A DNA stretch of 64,000 nt from Symbiodinium natans (GCA_905221605.1 CAJNDS010002765.1:186001-250000), one strand, 5' to 3'. Positions 47,765-59,415 are shown, numbered from the stretch's first letter. Translations and numbers: made by a program. The notes: generated by a model from the letters alone, not told the origin.

Positions 47765-48318
47765 AGACTAGCGTGCTGTTTGCGGGGTCTCCGCAACCGC
47801 CCAAAAAACCAAAAAACAAAAAACAACAAAAACAAAACAAAAACATCCAAAAAATTGGGGGACCTGCCCCGAACCAAAGAAACCAAACGCACCAAAAAAA
47901 AAAAAACCAAATAACAAATTGGGGAACCACGACCTGGGCCCTTTTTAGTTTTTGTTTTTTTGGTTTTTTGGGTTCCCGGCAGGTAAACCAAAAATTAAAA
48001 AAACCAAAAAATTGGGGGACTTGCCCCGAACCAAAAAACCAAACAAACCAAAAAAAACAAAAAAACAAAAAAATTGGGGGACCTGCCCCGAGCCAAAAAA
48101 CCAAAAAAACCAAAAACACCCAACACAACCAAAAACTAAAAAGGGCCCAGGTCGTGGTTCTCCATTTTTTGTTTTTTGTATTGTTTTTTTTTGTTGATTT
48201 TTTTTGGTTCGGGGCAGGTCCCCCAATTGTTTTTGTTTGTTTTTTGGTTTTTGGTGTTTTTTTTGTTTTTTTGGTTTTTTGGGGGGTTGCGGAGACCCCG
48301 CAGACAGCACGCTAGTCT
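47765..48318. mobile_element. Foldback (MITE-like) element with nested repeats
   Basis: The ends are inverted: agactagcgtgctgtttgcg at the left and its complement, cagacagcacgctagtct, at the right, with one base changed. The inverted match continues as ggggtctccgcaacc. The left two thirds is A/C-rich and the right third T/G-rich, so the strands pair over most of the length. Inside, the word ttgggggacctgccccgaacc occurs three times directly and once inverted, and a second inverted pair surrounds gacctgggccctttttag (47931 and 48131). No open frame encodes a transposase; long frames here are low-complexity. I see no obvious target-site duplication. Confidence 0.85.
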
Positions 48319-48473
48319 CCCAAAATGTTGGTTCTAGTATTTTTGTTTTGTTTTTTGTAGGTTGTTGTGTGTTTTTTTCCGGTTTTTGTATGGTAAGTAT
48401 CTGTATTAATGTAGATGTCTGCATTACTGCTCTTTGTTTTATGTGTGAGGTCGGTCTTGGGGGGGTTACCATA

Positions 48474-48563
48474 TACATACATATATATATGTATGTAGTA
48501 TATATATATATATGTATATGAATAGATGTACATGCGTATATATATATATATATATGTATGTGT
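48474..48563. repeat. TA-rich microsatellite cluster
   Basis: Several TA runs broken by gtatg and catacata words, immediately downstream of the foldback element. Confidence 0.9.
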
Positions 48564-50118
48564 GTCTGCATATTTGTACATACGTGTGCACAAGTACAGA
48601 TATATCTTCCTACATGTGTATCTTCCTACATGTGTATCTCTGGTATCTACACGTATGCGATGCATTACGTGAATAATGTGCATGTGTACAGTTCTGACTG
48701 ACTGTACCAGGCTTCCGCTTCGGCGACTCGGCAAGTCTCCATGCCGATCATCCGAAACGTGCCAAGCTTTGAGCGGCCTCGGGTCCGGCTGGCGTTGCTT
48801 GTCTGCCGGGCTCTGCGGTGTCGTGCCAATTAGCCATCTCTGTGGATGCCTCTGGATCCTGCGAAGCTGTTGTGGCCTAGCAGCTCGGTTCAGTGCAACG
48901 AGAGAGATAGGTTTGCCAGGCACCACGTGACATCAAGCTTACTTAGAGATGGAATGAATATGAAAATAATTGCAAAGATAATGCACGTTGAGATACACTG
49001 GTCCTAACACAGATAGTGCACTTTCAAGATTCTCGAAAATGCGCTCGTATTCCAGGGTGTGCAAGACATGAACGTCTTTTTTCCCCTGATTTTTTGTTCG
49101 CGACAGTTGTTTTCAAGCAGTTAACGTGAGCTCGTGTGAGCTTGCGAAAGCATGCCCGAGGAGGACGGCCTGAGCAGGGTAGAGCATTCTCGCCTTCATC
49201 CCAAATCCCAAGAGAAAGATGGCAGCGGACAGGCATGCATGGCTTCACAGCGTCTCCAGCTGCCTCTGACATCTTTTACGAGGTTCAGCCTTTTGTTTTG
49301 CTGAAGGATACTCGGACAAGCCTTTGTGCATCTGTGTCCTGCGGGGTCGACTGAAGTCTAGATGCCCCTCACGTCCCAAACCCCTCGGTTTGTTTCATGG
49401 TCAGCACATAGCCGGCATAGCCCCGGAAATTTGTCAAGCAAGGGAACACAGGTACGCTACACAAATACTGAATGCATATAGTTTGACAGATACATCTCAG
49501 GCTCAGAGAATCCCAGTCTCTGCGGATCGCAAAAATGATGACTGTGCCACCTTCCTTTCTCTTTGCCCAAATCGCGCAGGTTGCAGTGTTTTCATGCATG
49601 GAACTGGTACAGTAGATGCATTGGTCTTTCAATTTGCAGCGACGAAAACCCTCACCGATCATCCACCCCGTTCTAGTTCTTGTCAAGGTTTTTGTTGTTG
49701 GAGATGGTTGCATTTTGCAGGTCGATTAATGGGTGCACACAGTATGCGAGTGCCGCCAAGAAGAAGATCCAAGATACTCACTAGAAATATCTCTGCCTAG
49801 CACGGTTATAATCCAGCCATTTATCAACGTTGGGCCGGCAGACTCGTGCAAGGCCATCACTCCAGAACACTTCCAGAGACCGCCGATTTGGAGCTCTGCG
49901 GCTTGACCCTCATCTTTTCTGAAACATATCTGAAGTGATTCTCTCCAGTAAAGAAGGCGCTTGTATGTGCCTGTGAGGCCGCAGCTGCGGCGGCTTCGGT
50001 GGCAGCAGCCGCTGTGGGGAACCCCAAGATATGACACGCAGACTGCAGAGGTCGCAGATGAGTGCAGAGGTTGCAGATGAATGCAGAATTGTGACGAACT
50101 GTACAGAGAATTGCTCAG
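48564..50118. other. No gene recognised
   Basis: A tatcttcctacatgtg unit is duplicated at about 48602-48634. Open frames at 49136-49354 and 49324-49800 lack exon-like boundaries or recognisable motifs. Possible 5' exons of the following gene may be hidden here. Confidence 0.35.
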
Positions 50119-51749
50119 GCTGGAGCCCCACAGCCTGATGCAAAAGTGAGGGAAGACATGTGGAAGAGGCGCGAAATCGTGTGGGACGTTTCTGCAGTTG
50201 GAAGCTTTGTCAACACCCTTCTACTTGAGGTTGGTCCATCGCCCGCTGCCTCCGGCACCACCTTCTCGCGCGCCCGAATGCGCCAGCACAGAGTGTTATT
50301 GGTTGTTCTTGGCCTTGCCAAGGACGGACTGCGCTGCTTGGGTTTTGCTTTTGTCGGCTTGAGGTGCAACTGCAAGCTCAAGCTGGACCTCGCAGGCCGC
50401 AAGGTTCGGGGATGTGGCTTCAATTCAAGAGATATGGTTCTGTCAGGATCCGGACCAGCCAGACCATCCGGACCATCCGGACCAGCCGACCTTGTCCCGA
50501 ATGCACGGCGTGTCTCGGGATGGAGAGCCTGGAAGTCCCGAGGAATCGCCATTTCGAAATGCAAGAGGGACAGGGACACACTTGACACAGCCTTGTGACA
50601 GATGTAGTGTGCTTGTCAGGAGCTGCAGAGACAAGGACACGGTTTGAGTGGGCAGGGTGTGCAGCTGAGACCTCTCTCACATCTGCTCTGCGACATTGTG
50701 CTCAACGCAGCCAGGTTTAGACGAACCCCTGAGGCGCGGAGAACTCATGCAACAGCATCACCTAGCTACGTTCCGTCTGAGGCGGCCACTGTTCCACAGC
50801 CCTGCCAAGCAAGGACCCGGGTTCAGCAAATGCTCAACATTGTTCAAAGACACCGGGCGCACGATACATTTTTGGCCATGCCAGACCCAAGGGGTCTGGA
50901 GTTGTTGGCCAAAGGGCAGCAGGCTGATCAGACCATCAGTGCTTTGGAGCTGCAATGGCGGACAGTACAGGTGTCTAGCGTTTGCTATTTGCATGCGTGG
51001 ACTGGGCTCAGCATCTTCCGATCTCATGGGCGCACGATGAGCAAAGACACCTACAGTTGTCCACCAATGTACTCCCACCATACTACACGATGACCAACAA
51101 CTCATGCGTGCATGGAACCACTGATGCCACGGCGGGCATGTTGAACAGCTTGCGCTGACGATGGTGCAGGACCCCTGCATAGTCGCAGCACACTGGCTTG
51201 CATATCAGCCGTTGCAGTGTGTCAAGGTTGCAGGCAGCGCAGCTCAAGCGGCCGCCGCGGCTGCGGCAGAACGACTGAAGAGCATACAGGACTTGTTGCT
51301 GCCTCATTGCGGCCAGTTGCAAGCGCAGGAAGCACTCTTCAGCTTCCACGCCGAAGCTAGGGAACATCTCTACTGCATGGTTCCTTGCTGTCAGGAGAAT
51401 GAAGGCGGGCAGACGCCCCTTCAGAAGAAGTACTTCAGCGCGGACATGATGTCCAGGCTTCGGTGTTGGCTTGTGCCAAATCATGACGATTGCCGATGCT
51501 ATCCAGCACCGCACCACCGACGCTGTCAGGTACGAAGCGCTTGCAGACTCCTTGGCCAAAGTGGATGCCCAGGAGCCTGCAACATCCATCACGAAGTTGG
51601 AACCCGACACGTGCAATTCATCTCAAACCGGAAAATTGGGGCAGGAGGAGGTGGGCGACGCAGATCCAGATGCGCTGGCGCGCTTGGAGGATCACTGGCT
51701 TCACTTTATGGTCCGAAGCTCAGTGCCGCTCTTCGGGTGGGACTTGTGA
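50119..51749 (+). CDS. Unidentified gene, several exons, ends VPLFGW
   Basis: 50119-50229 follows a CTCAG acceptor and reads AGAPQPDAKVREDMWKRREI and ends in a GT donor. Around 50820-50968 a frame reads VQQMLNIVQRHRAHDTFLA and LLAKGQQADQTISALELQW. Near 51230-51290 an alanine-rich helix reads AAQAAAAAAAERLKSIQ, and 51331-51400 reads EALFSFHAEAREHLYC. The last exon, 51532-51749, reads YEALADSLAKVDAQEP and LARLEDHWLHFMVRSSV with the stop at 51747-51749. The protein is mainly helical, and I do not recognise a family. Joins between the middle exons are not resolved. A nine-base repeat (ccggaccat/ccggaccag) lies at 50451-50490. Confidence 0.5.
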
Positions 51750-51858
51750 CTTGCATTTTGCAGCATGCTAAGGACTTCACCTGGGCGAGCCAGTCGTCAT
51801 CTCAGTGTCTTCGAGCTCCTGGAGTAGCACCGAGTTTGTGGGCTTAGGGTCATCTGAG

Positions 51859-54800
51859 GTGGGACGGAAAGCGCTTTGACGTTGTGTTCTACGGAGCTTC
51901 TGGCTACCAGGGCTACCTGATGATGCAGTGCCCTGTGTCAAGTGTCTTGCTGGGGGACCGGATAAAGTGTGACATGACAAGGTACCTCAAGCGATACGCG
52001 CTGCAGCCCAACAAGCAGCAGTTTACCTTTGCCTTGGCCGGCCGGTCTGCCACCAAGGCCACTTCTACCAAGGGCAAATAGAGAGCTTTCGAATGTCGAA
52101 GGTGGCATGGTGAAGTTGGAAGAGTTTACACTAGTTGCTACAGAGTATTTTGATGGCTTGCTCGCTACGACACTATGATCGTCACTCGCCCCACTTAGCT
52201 ATTCATTTTTGCTGTCCTCTTTCGGCTTCACATGTATGCGACCATGCCCAGGGAAGCTTTTGTCCCTTCAACATCACTACCGAACAATGCTGAGCACTAT
52301 TGCCGTGAGATGCACTTGTAGTTTTCCTCAATTGCTCCTCACTTGTCAGGTGGCAGAAATGCGGGACCGAGAGCTGAAAGACACACCCTGGGAGGAGTTC
52401 GGCTGCACATGCTGCGTGTTGGCATCTCACATCTTCCCTCCTTGTCCCCTTTCACAGGATGCGCCTGTCCTCTCAGCAAGCTATGACGACGTGGTCTCAA
52501 TTGTAGATCTGGTGAAGAGCCTGAGCTGCATCAGCTGCATCATCTGGCTCAACGGATGTATGCAAAGACTTTCCATGGTCCTTTGGCATCTTTTCAATGC
52601 CGAAGTTATGCTGGGAAGTACAGCTCTTCGAGCGAGGAGCGCACATGTCGTGGTCAACGTCGCGGGCCCTTACATGTTGGCAGAGGGTGAGGCCAGCAAG
52701 ATTTCAGGCAGTGCCATGGCATCATCGCATGGTGAGATTGAACGCCTCACAGGTCTTGGTAGATGCTTGCATCTGGTGCAAAGCGCACTATGTGGATGTC
52801 AGCATGGAGGCCGCCAAGCTCTGTAGGATAGCTTAGGCAAGAGGAAGTTCGCATGCTTGGGGAAGGTTCCCTGGAGCCTCCGCGTGAAGGCCGCAGTTTA
52901 CTAGAAACTCGCTAGTTCACAGCAATGTGACAGGACGTGACAAGGTCTTGTAGCCATGGGGTTGCCAGGAGCTTCATCGGTATGCACGAGATGTCTCCTC
53001 CCCAGTTTACCTTGAAGCTGGTTGCCAGTACACATTTGTGCACATCATCCTCTCCGGATTGACTGCAGTGTGGTCTGAAGGCTGGGGTGACGGTTGTCCC
53101 TTCCTGCTGTGGAAGTGCATATCCTGATCTTGGCGTGTACATGCTGGCAAAGAGCTTCAAGGACTCTCTCTCTCGCTCGCTCCTGTCGGTAATCAGTTGC
53201 GAGCTGCCGCATTGGCCGCATCACGCTTCTGCTGCTGCAGGAGAGTGTTGGACAGGCAGGCTTGTGTAAATCGGGGTGCGATCCAGTGCATCATTGACTG
53301 ATGCGTTCTCCAGGCCACTCGATCTGCGGTGTGCTACTGCGGAGGCACCGGCTTGACTCCTTGAACTTGGAGGCGGTTGTGCTCGTGTGTGAGGTGCCGG
53401 TCATGTGGCTGGCGTGTCTGGTGGCACGCTGAAAACAAGGGCGGCGTTAAGTGCTGCATCAGACGGCAGCATGGGAGCAGAGGCAGCCTAACAGCCAGCA
53501 TTTGTATGAGTCCTGCTGTAGAGTTCGGGGCTTTTCGTGCTTTCAGCTGCAAAGGTAGCTGGTGCAATGTTGGACCCATTTTCGCAGCGGAGCGGCAAGA
53601 GTGACCGTTGGACAGTACTTTTAAATCTTGTGCTGGACTAAACCTAAACTCGATCTCTGGATTCAAGGATGGGTGGCTTCATCCCACAGTTCGACCGTAA
53701 CGGGGCAGCTTGGCTGCAGAAGGACAGTTCGTGTTCGACTCTGTGACTCTGTGGGTCCATGTCTGGACTTGAGGTGAAGCAAGTGGACATTCAGATGGGC
53801 ACGGGCCTTGTGACGCCCAAACCTCGCGTGGAAGATCAGGAGCGTGCGCATGTCAAGGTGAAGACTACTTGCTTTTGGATGTATAGGTGTTTGGAGTGTC
53901 GTTGCGTCTTCTTCAATGCCGCTTTGGTTTCTAGTTTGTCCTTGCAGTTGTGACGGTGGAAGATTTTACGGCTGAGGCTTGAGGATGTCATTCACTCTGT
54001 GTGTGTGTGTGTGTGTGTTTTTTTTTTTTAAATAGTTTTTTTGATTTATGACTCCTATTGGTGTCGAAGTATTCTGTTGTTTGCTTAAGGGTGTGTGACA
54101 CCACCTTCACCTGCAATTCAGCGACATACAGTCATGGTAGCCAAGGGCCTTAGAGAAGAACGGAAACGAAGCTAAACTGCCAGGACAGCCAGATGGCGAA
54201 GATTTCAGAGGACCCTCACGGAACACGCTGACTGGACTAGTGGATAGGCGCTTTCGACAAGGACAAAAAGCTTGGTGTTTGGCGAGCTCCCTACGTCAAC
54301 TCTTTCTTTGACACCCGGCTGGTGCGGCGGTCGAACATGCTGCAGGCAGATCTGGCGCCACTTAGATGCAGGAAGCTGCAAGGCATGCAATATGGTGGAC
54401 ATGGCACGATGCATGCTTCCAGGAACGAGCCATATGGCCTTACATTCAACTTCACAGAGTTTGCGATGCTGCCCCCAGAGCGCGTAGACCAGTTGAAGGC
54501 CGGCAAGTAAACAGAAGTGTGTTGCCAACTTGGCCAAGACCAGTACAATCATCCAGTTGCATCAGGCGATGCCAGATGGGCAGGACTGCATTGCATTGCC
54601 ATGGCCTTCAAACTTTGAACATCTTCTGCAAGTCTTTGTGAGGCTTTGGCTCCTTTCGGCCAATACGGAATCACGTTAGACGAAGAGTTGCGCGTTCTGA
54701 AGATCGAGGGCAAGGACAACTGCACGGGCAATTGCTGCTACTCGTAGCAGTTGTAGCACACGTCAGCACGGACACTCTTCTTGTCTGCGAAGTCCGGCAG

Positions 54801-55507
54801 GAGTACCACCAAGTTGAGGGGCCACCGGTGGAGGCTCAGACATTTAAACTTGAACATAGAGCACAGCGATAATTTCACTCCACCTCGCAGGACATGAGTG
54901 CGTGGACTGGCTACTTCCTCCACGCTGAGTCCGTGGATGGGCACCAGGCCGTCCATGTCACCTCGCATCGCTTGTAGTGTGGCAGTGCTGTGTTGCAGAT
55001 TGCAGCAGTGTCTGGGCATCCTTCGAAGGAAAAGTGCAGCATCCTTGCGGCGGATGGCTACTTCGAATCAGCCCGAGTCGCTGCGGCCCAGCCGCAGCTC
55101 CGCATGTCCTTCTGATTCCTTGTCTTCAAGGCGAGCGGGTCGTGGGAGACGCGGGAGTCAGAGCTCAGGTGGAGATGGCGCTGACTCTGCGCTTCGACTC
55201 CGACAGGCTTAGAATGGGAAAGAGTCGGAGCAGAGATGAGAGGAGACACTTAGGGGGACTTAGGGATCTTAGGGATCATGTCTCCGGCTTATTTGTTGTC
55301 CTGCACCAGGCTCCAACATTCGGGGGGAGTGCTGACGCCCAGTGTCGCAGGCCCATGATGCTGCCGTGATGCAGCATGCTGTGCAGTGTATGCAGTGAAA
55401 AAAATCACGCGAACTTGCCTGTGTTGAAAGGGGGGACGTGCCTCCTGGAGCGACTCATCGACACCGGGGTGAAGTTCAAGATGGGAGGCATGGCTCCGCC
55501 AACATGA
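51859..55507 (+). CDS. SCCPDH: Saccharopine dehydrogenase-like oxidoreductase
   Basis: Twenty-one exons: 51859-51927, 51982-52057, 52350-52394, 52458-52516, 52637-52691, 52753-52809, 52969-52989, 53081-53161, 53314-53341, 53394 to about 53439, 53668-53704, 53774-53857, 54193-54220, 54248-54356, 54372-54498, one from 54643, one from 54891, 55029-55079, 55169-55206, 55310-55350 and 55431-55507. Motifs in order: Rossmann FDVVFYGASGYQG, FTFALAGRSATK, AHVVVNVAGPYMLAEGE, KAHYVDVSME, AGVTVVPSCCGSAYPDLG, GGFIPQFDRNG, MGTGLVTPKPRVEDQER, KLGVWRAPYVNSFFDTR, EPYGLTFNFTEFAMLPPE, VEMALTLRFDSDR, GGVLTPS and LLERLIDTGVKFKMGG. About 430 residues, the usual length. The animal homologue is linked to lipid droplets, and the reaction is not established. 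The first coding exon is missing. One exon is only 21 bases. Confidence 0.92.
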
Positions 55508-55568
55508 GCCAACAAACACCACATTGAACTCCCTGCATCTGCTCATTTGTTTCCATGTTTCTAGACAG

Positions 55569-56608
55569 GGCTCCAACTTTTTGGGGCTCATGAAAATCTT
55601 GGCTGTTGCCCTTGACGTGGATCCTTCCAACGTGCAGAAAATCTGCTCGATCTTCGTGATGGGCTCTGCCCATGAAATCGCTGGGACGAGCAGTGTCTAG
55701 GATTTGCGGATTCCAATCGATGAGGTGGCCCGGTCCAGCAGTGAAGATGATGGCCAGACATGCCTTGGCCTGTCTTTGTCCACGTCTGATTGATTGTAAC
55801 AAGTCCCTGATTTGTCCTTGGTGTCGTGGTCTTGACATGTTCCAGCATGGGGACACAGGGGACGGCCACGGCTGGCTCCAGCGTGGACGTCCCTGCACTT
55901 GCTGCTGGTCAAACGCGACAAGATGGAGGAATGTGCAAGCACCTTGCAAGATCTGGAGTTGCAAAAATTCCTCCTTTCTTGGAGCTGGTGAGTCAAGGTG
56001 GTGGGATGCCCAGTGTCCCAATAGAAGTATGTATATCAGAGGCGTTTCACCCGTGTGGTGGCACGTGGCCTCGGTGAAGCCAACCTCAACGCTTATGGAG
56101 GGCGTCTACGATGATCCTGATGCACATGTCCCAGCAGTTCAGCAAGAAAGAGAGATATCGCTTCGCTCTTGTCTCCTTCGCGGCTTCATAGACTGTACGC
56201 AAATTTGTGGTTTCATCAGACAGTGATTAAGAAGGCAAGATAGTCAAGCCACCCAGCAGTGCTGCAGATGAAAAAGCAAAGTTGAGAGCTTGAGAATTTC
56301 GAGCAGAGAAGACAAGTACCTTTGTAACCAACAGGCTGCGTGGCCCAATATATCCCCACAGATGTTTCTTGCTTTTTTTGGATCGGGCAGGCTGGTTCGA
56401 ACCCTCCGAGTGGGCTGCACCAGATCTGGGGCACGTTACGTGACCGCTTCGAACACTGTGTTACCTTCATTGTTTCCAAGCAGCGCCTGCGAAACAAAAA
56501 GCTTGTACAGCTTGTGCTGCAGTTCACCTTTGCATGTCGAGTCATTATGCAGCGTCACATTTATTGTGTGAAGGAGACTCGTACGAGCATTCCACTGCCG
56601 GACACATA
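55569..56608 (+). CDS. Unidentified gene, exon candidates
   Basis: 55569 onward, after a GACAG acceptor, reads FLGLMKILAVALDVDPSNVQ then KICSIFVMGSAHEIAG. Around 55900-55985 a frame reads KMEECASTLQDLELQKFLL, and near 56040 another reads RRFTRVVARGLGEANLNAY. At 56391-56608 a frame reads LHQIWGTLRDRFEHCVTF, then VSKQRLRNKKLVQLVLQF. The pieces look like a helical protein. I do not recognise it, and the order of joining is not fixed. It may be more than one gene; the first exon lies only about 60 bases after the previous stop codon. Confidence 0.45.
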
Positions 56609-56943
56609 GCAAACATGCCAGCTGCAGTAGTCATTGATGCTGGAAATCAATGAAGAGAGGAGCTTGCAGCCCGACATGTTCCTCTTCAGGCCGCCAATGA
56701 CCACTACTCGAGCTCTCTGCATGTCGAGGCAGCCGCTGGTACATATTTGGTCCATTCTCACGAAGTCTGGATCTCCAGTTGCAGATCCTTTCGGGGAGAG
56801 ACGCACACAAAGCTGATGTGGCCTTGCGGGATGTTGTTGTGCAACTGGCTGGAGGATGGGAATCTGACACAAGCGAAATTCCCCACCTTCGGTATGGCGT
56901 TGTTAGATTTTAAACTCAACCCTTCTCCTCGCCCGGTCCACTC
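56609..56943. other. Ambiguous open frames
   Basis: All three plus frames stay open. One reads ADVALRDVVVQLAGGW near 56815-56862, which looks coding, but no boundaries can be set. Confidence 0.3.
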
Positions 56944-57123
56944 CTAGAGACTCCCTGGAGTGCACAGCCCCAGAGACTGCCTGGAGTGCCCACCCCAGAG
57001 AATTCCTGGAGTGCCCAATGCCAGATTGTCTGGCGTGCCAAACCTGCGAGTTTTCCTGGAGTGTCCAACCCCAGAGTCCCCCTGGAGTGCCCAACCCCAG
57101 AGACTCCTTGGAGTGCCCAATCC
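56944..57123. repeat. Minisatellite, seven copies of a 25-26 base unit
   Basis: The consensus is close to cccagagactccctggagtg plus cccaac. Seven consecutive copies differ from each other by one to eight bases; copies 4 and 5 are the most diverged. Frames through it read TPETPWSAQ-like repeats but are not supported as coding. Confidence 0.9.
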
Positions 57124-57390
57124 AAATCCTTAAGGTGGGGATGTTCGAAGCAAAATAATGTTATACACATTTTATTTTACTGGGGTAGTTTGATGCTGCA
57201 CACGAGAACACGTCCATCGGAGGCAGGAGGCGAGAACCTGACAATATGGGACACGGCAGACGCGGTTTGCTATGGGGATGATGGGGATGATGGGCTGATG
57301 ACGGGGCTGGGGACACCCGAAGTCAAGACGAGAATATGCTCTGGAGAGCCGACTTTGAGAGCCGACTTTGAGCGCTTCTTCTGCAGAGGA

Positions 57391-58100
57391 GCCCATGATC
57401 GGTGACTTCAAGCATGTGATTAGCCTCCTGAGGCGGAACGGCTTCCGCGAGGCAGAAGGCAGACTGCTTGAGCTCTGTCCTGATCCTGGGAAGCTCTGGC
57501 AAGGTTCAGCACGTTCTGACGTCGAAGGATGCCAAAGACTTCCCAGGTGCGAAGAGTGCAACAGTCACTGAGCAGTCACTGGTCCTCATCATGATTATGA
57601 TGCTTTTGAAGATGCGTCAGGTGAACAGCTAACTCAAATTGTTGCCGATGGGCATGGTCTGTGGACCACATGTGCTGAGGCGTGGATTATCGTAACTTTT
57701 CCAGCATGATCAAGCTCACGAATCTCAAATCAGATCGGTACGGGAACCTGCAGAAGGTATTGTTGGCTTACGAGAATCGTGGCCGGCGTCTTCAGCAAGC
57801 TTTGCTGGGCGAGCGGACCGAGGATTGGCTTAGGCTCGTGGCATCGCGTTCGGTGGCTCATCTTTCCCTGTCCTCAGGACAGATGCAAACGGGATGGTCG
57901 AGTTCACAGCTTGCTTCATGAGAACACGAAGCTGCAGGAGCCATTCGTTTCTGGAGTGCGTGTGACGTGCAGGTTGTGCTGTCCATGTGCTGAGGAGGAG
58001 CTCAAAGCTGCCAGAGAGGCGCAAAGAGCAGGAACTGCAGGAAGAAGGCAGCGGGAGCCTTCGGTGCTTGACGGTGATACAACTCACACTGCAAACTAGT
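57391..58100 (+). CDS. Candidate exons of an unidentified gene
   Basis: 57391-57510 follows a GCAGAG acceptor and reads EPMIGDFKHVISLLRRNGF then EAEGRLLELCPDPGKLWQ, ending in a GT donor. 57680-57760 reads VDYRNFSSMIKLTNLKSDR. Near 57880 a short frame reads RTDANGMVEFTACF, which resembles half of an EF-hand calcium loop, but the loop is incomplete. Around 58005-58060 is a charged helix. Joins are unresolved and the family is unknown. Confidence 0.4.
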
Positions 58101-58916
58101 TCGTAGAGGACTGCAGATGCTGTGATTGCACGGTCGATTGCAGCTTGGGTTTGCCATGGTTTGCTCTTCTCGGCTCAAGCTTTGCAGCTTTGCGGAAGCC
58201 GTGCTTCAACACGGTTTCCTCTCCGTGCACGTTCATGTTTTGCCCTTCCAAGAGCTGAGCCGGAGCCTTGGTGCCTGTCGAAGTATCGCCCAGCATGAGA
58301 TTTTTGGGTGTTTTTGTGTCGTACAAAACTGTGCTCCCATCCGTGCTCACGAGTTTGAATTTGAACCCTCTCGTAGGGTTCTCATGGCACTGCTTTCAAC
58401 CTTCAGGGCTCGAGGGCAGCTGAGGTGCCATGCCGGCGTGGCTTGGCCTTCTTGGCATTCTTGTTTTGCCCGCCGGGAGCCTTGACACTTCTGCTTCGGT
58501 TGCCATCTCTGCGCATGGCGAGGCTCGGAAGAATGCGTAGCTGACAGCTGTTGCATTTGTGGCTCTGCTACTGCCACAGTAATCGGCTTGCTTTCGTTTG
58601 GAGTCTTCAGTTTGATTCTGGATCCTTCCCCTCCATCTCCCCTCTCCCCTCTCCCCACTCTCCCTCCACCCCCCTCCCGCTGTGATGCTCTGAACCCTGC
58701 GACATAGCCGGCCCAGCCGGCCCAGCCGGCCCAGCCGGCCCAGCCGGCCCAGCCGGCCCAGCCCCTGTAGGTGTCTTTGGTCCAGCGGGATGTGACTTTG
58801 ACCCAGTCGAAGCCAGAGCTGGTAGTGTACTACATAAATACAGATGACGAGGACAGCGCCCAGTGCCCATGCCGAGTGGGAGAGTGAGATCTTCCTGCTT
58901 GACTGCTTGAGAACAG
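58101..58916. other. Low-complexity and repeat-rich stretch
   Basis: 58629-58680 is a polypyrimidine tract of ctcccct words. It leads into the nine-base repeat at 58707. Minus-strand frames across here are low-complexity translations of the repeat. Confidence 0.5.
58707..58763. repeat. Nine-base tandem repeat (GCCGGCCCA), about six copies
   Basis: Perfect tandem copies of gccggccca. The unit contains the palindrome gccggc, so the array can form several small hairpins. Confidence 0.95.
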
Positions 58917-59362
58917 GAGAAGCGCCGCGCGCACATGGAGCAGCAGGTCGTGGACCTGAGTGCTGCCATCGGCTTTCGACCTGAGTGGATTGCCAGGGGA
59001 GAGCTGCCAAGATGACGTTGCACAGGTTCAAGGCGGCCTTGTGCGTTGTGAGGCAGCCTTAAAGGTTGTCGAAGCCATGCTGTGAGGCAATCGACCGCAA
59101 TCGTGTAAGCTCTGGTGAGTGCTGCTCTCATCGTTCGAGATATTCAGCTTGGTCACATATCGCCCAGGTGTACCGACTGTACCTGTGCGAAGGTTCGACC
59201 AGAAGTATGTCAAGAAACAAAATCTTGCCAGCGAGCTTCTCGATGCTCAGCGCCAGCAGGTCCCCGTGCATGCGCTGTTGTACACGTCAGTTTGTCAGCT
59301 ACCTGCAGAGCGTGCAGGACCATGTGCCCAATGCAACCGTTGCCAGAGCCCTTGAGACTTAG
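58917..59362 (+). CDS. 3' exons of an unidentified gene
   Basis: A frame near 58917-59000 reads KRRAHMEQQVVDLSAAIGF and RPEWIARGELP. A second, at about 59193-59258, reads FDQKYVKKQNLASELLDAQ. It joins in phase, through a GT donor, to an exon reading FVSYLQSVQDHVPNATVAR that ends at the stop 59360-59362. The text looks like a helical, coiled-coil-forming protein. The family is not recognised. Confidence 0.45.
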
Positions 59363-59415
59363 CAATCGTACTCCTGTTAAAGTTTGACATGTGATATTCC
59401 CAGCTCCAGAAAAGC

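Noticed and set aside
47773-48571. Frames of 140 to 208 codons rich in Lys-Pro-Asn or Phe-Trp
   Set aside because: They arise from the A/C- and T/G-rich arms of the foldback element and are low-complexity.
47765-48571. Repeated words suggesting a CRISPR-like array
   Set aside because: Only four copies, one inverted, with low-complexity spacers and no neighbouring cas-like genes in a eukaryotic setting.
57880-57925. EF-hand calcium loop (RTDANGMVEFTACF)
   Set aside because: Only half of the 12-residue loop and no flanking helices fit, so the match is too short to call.
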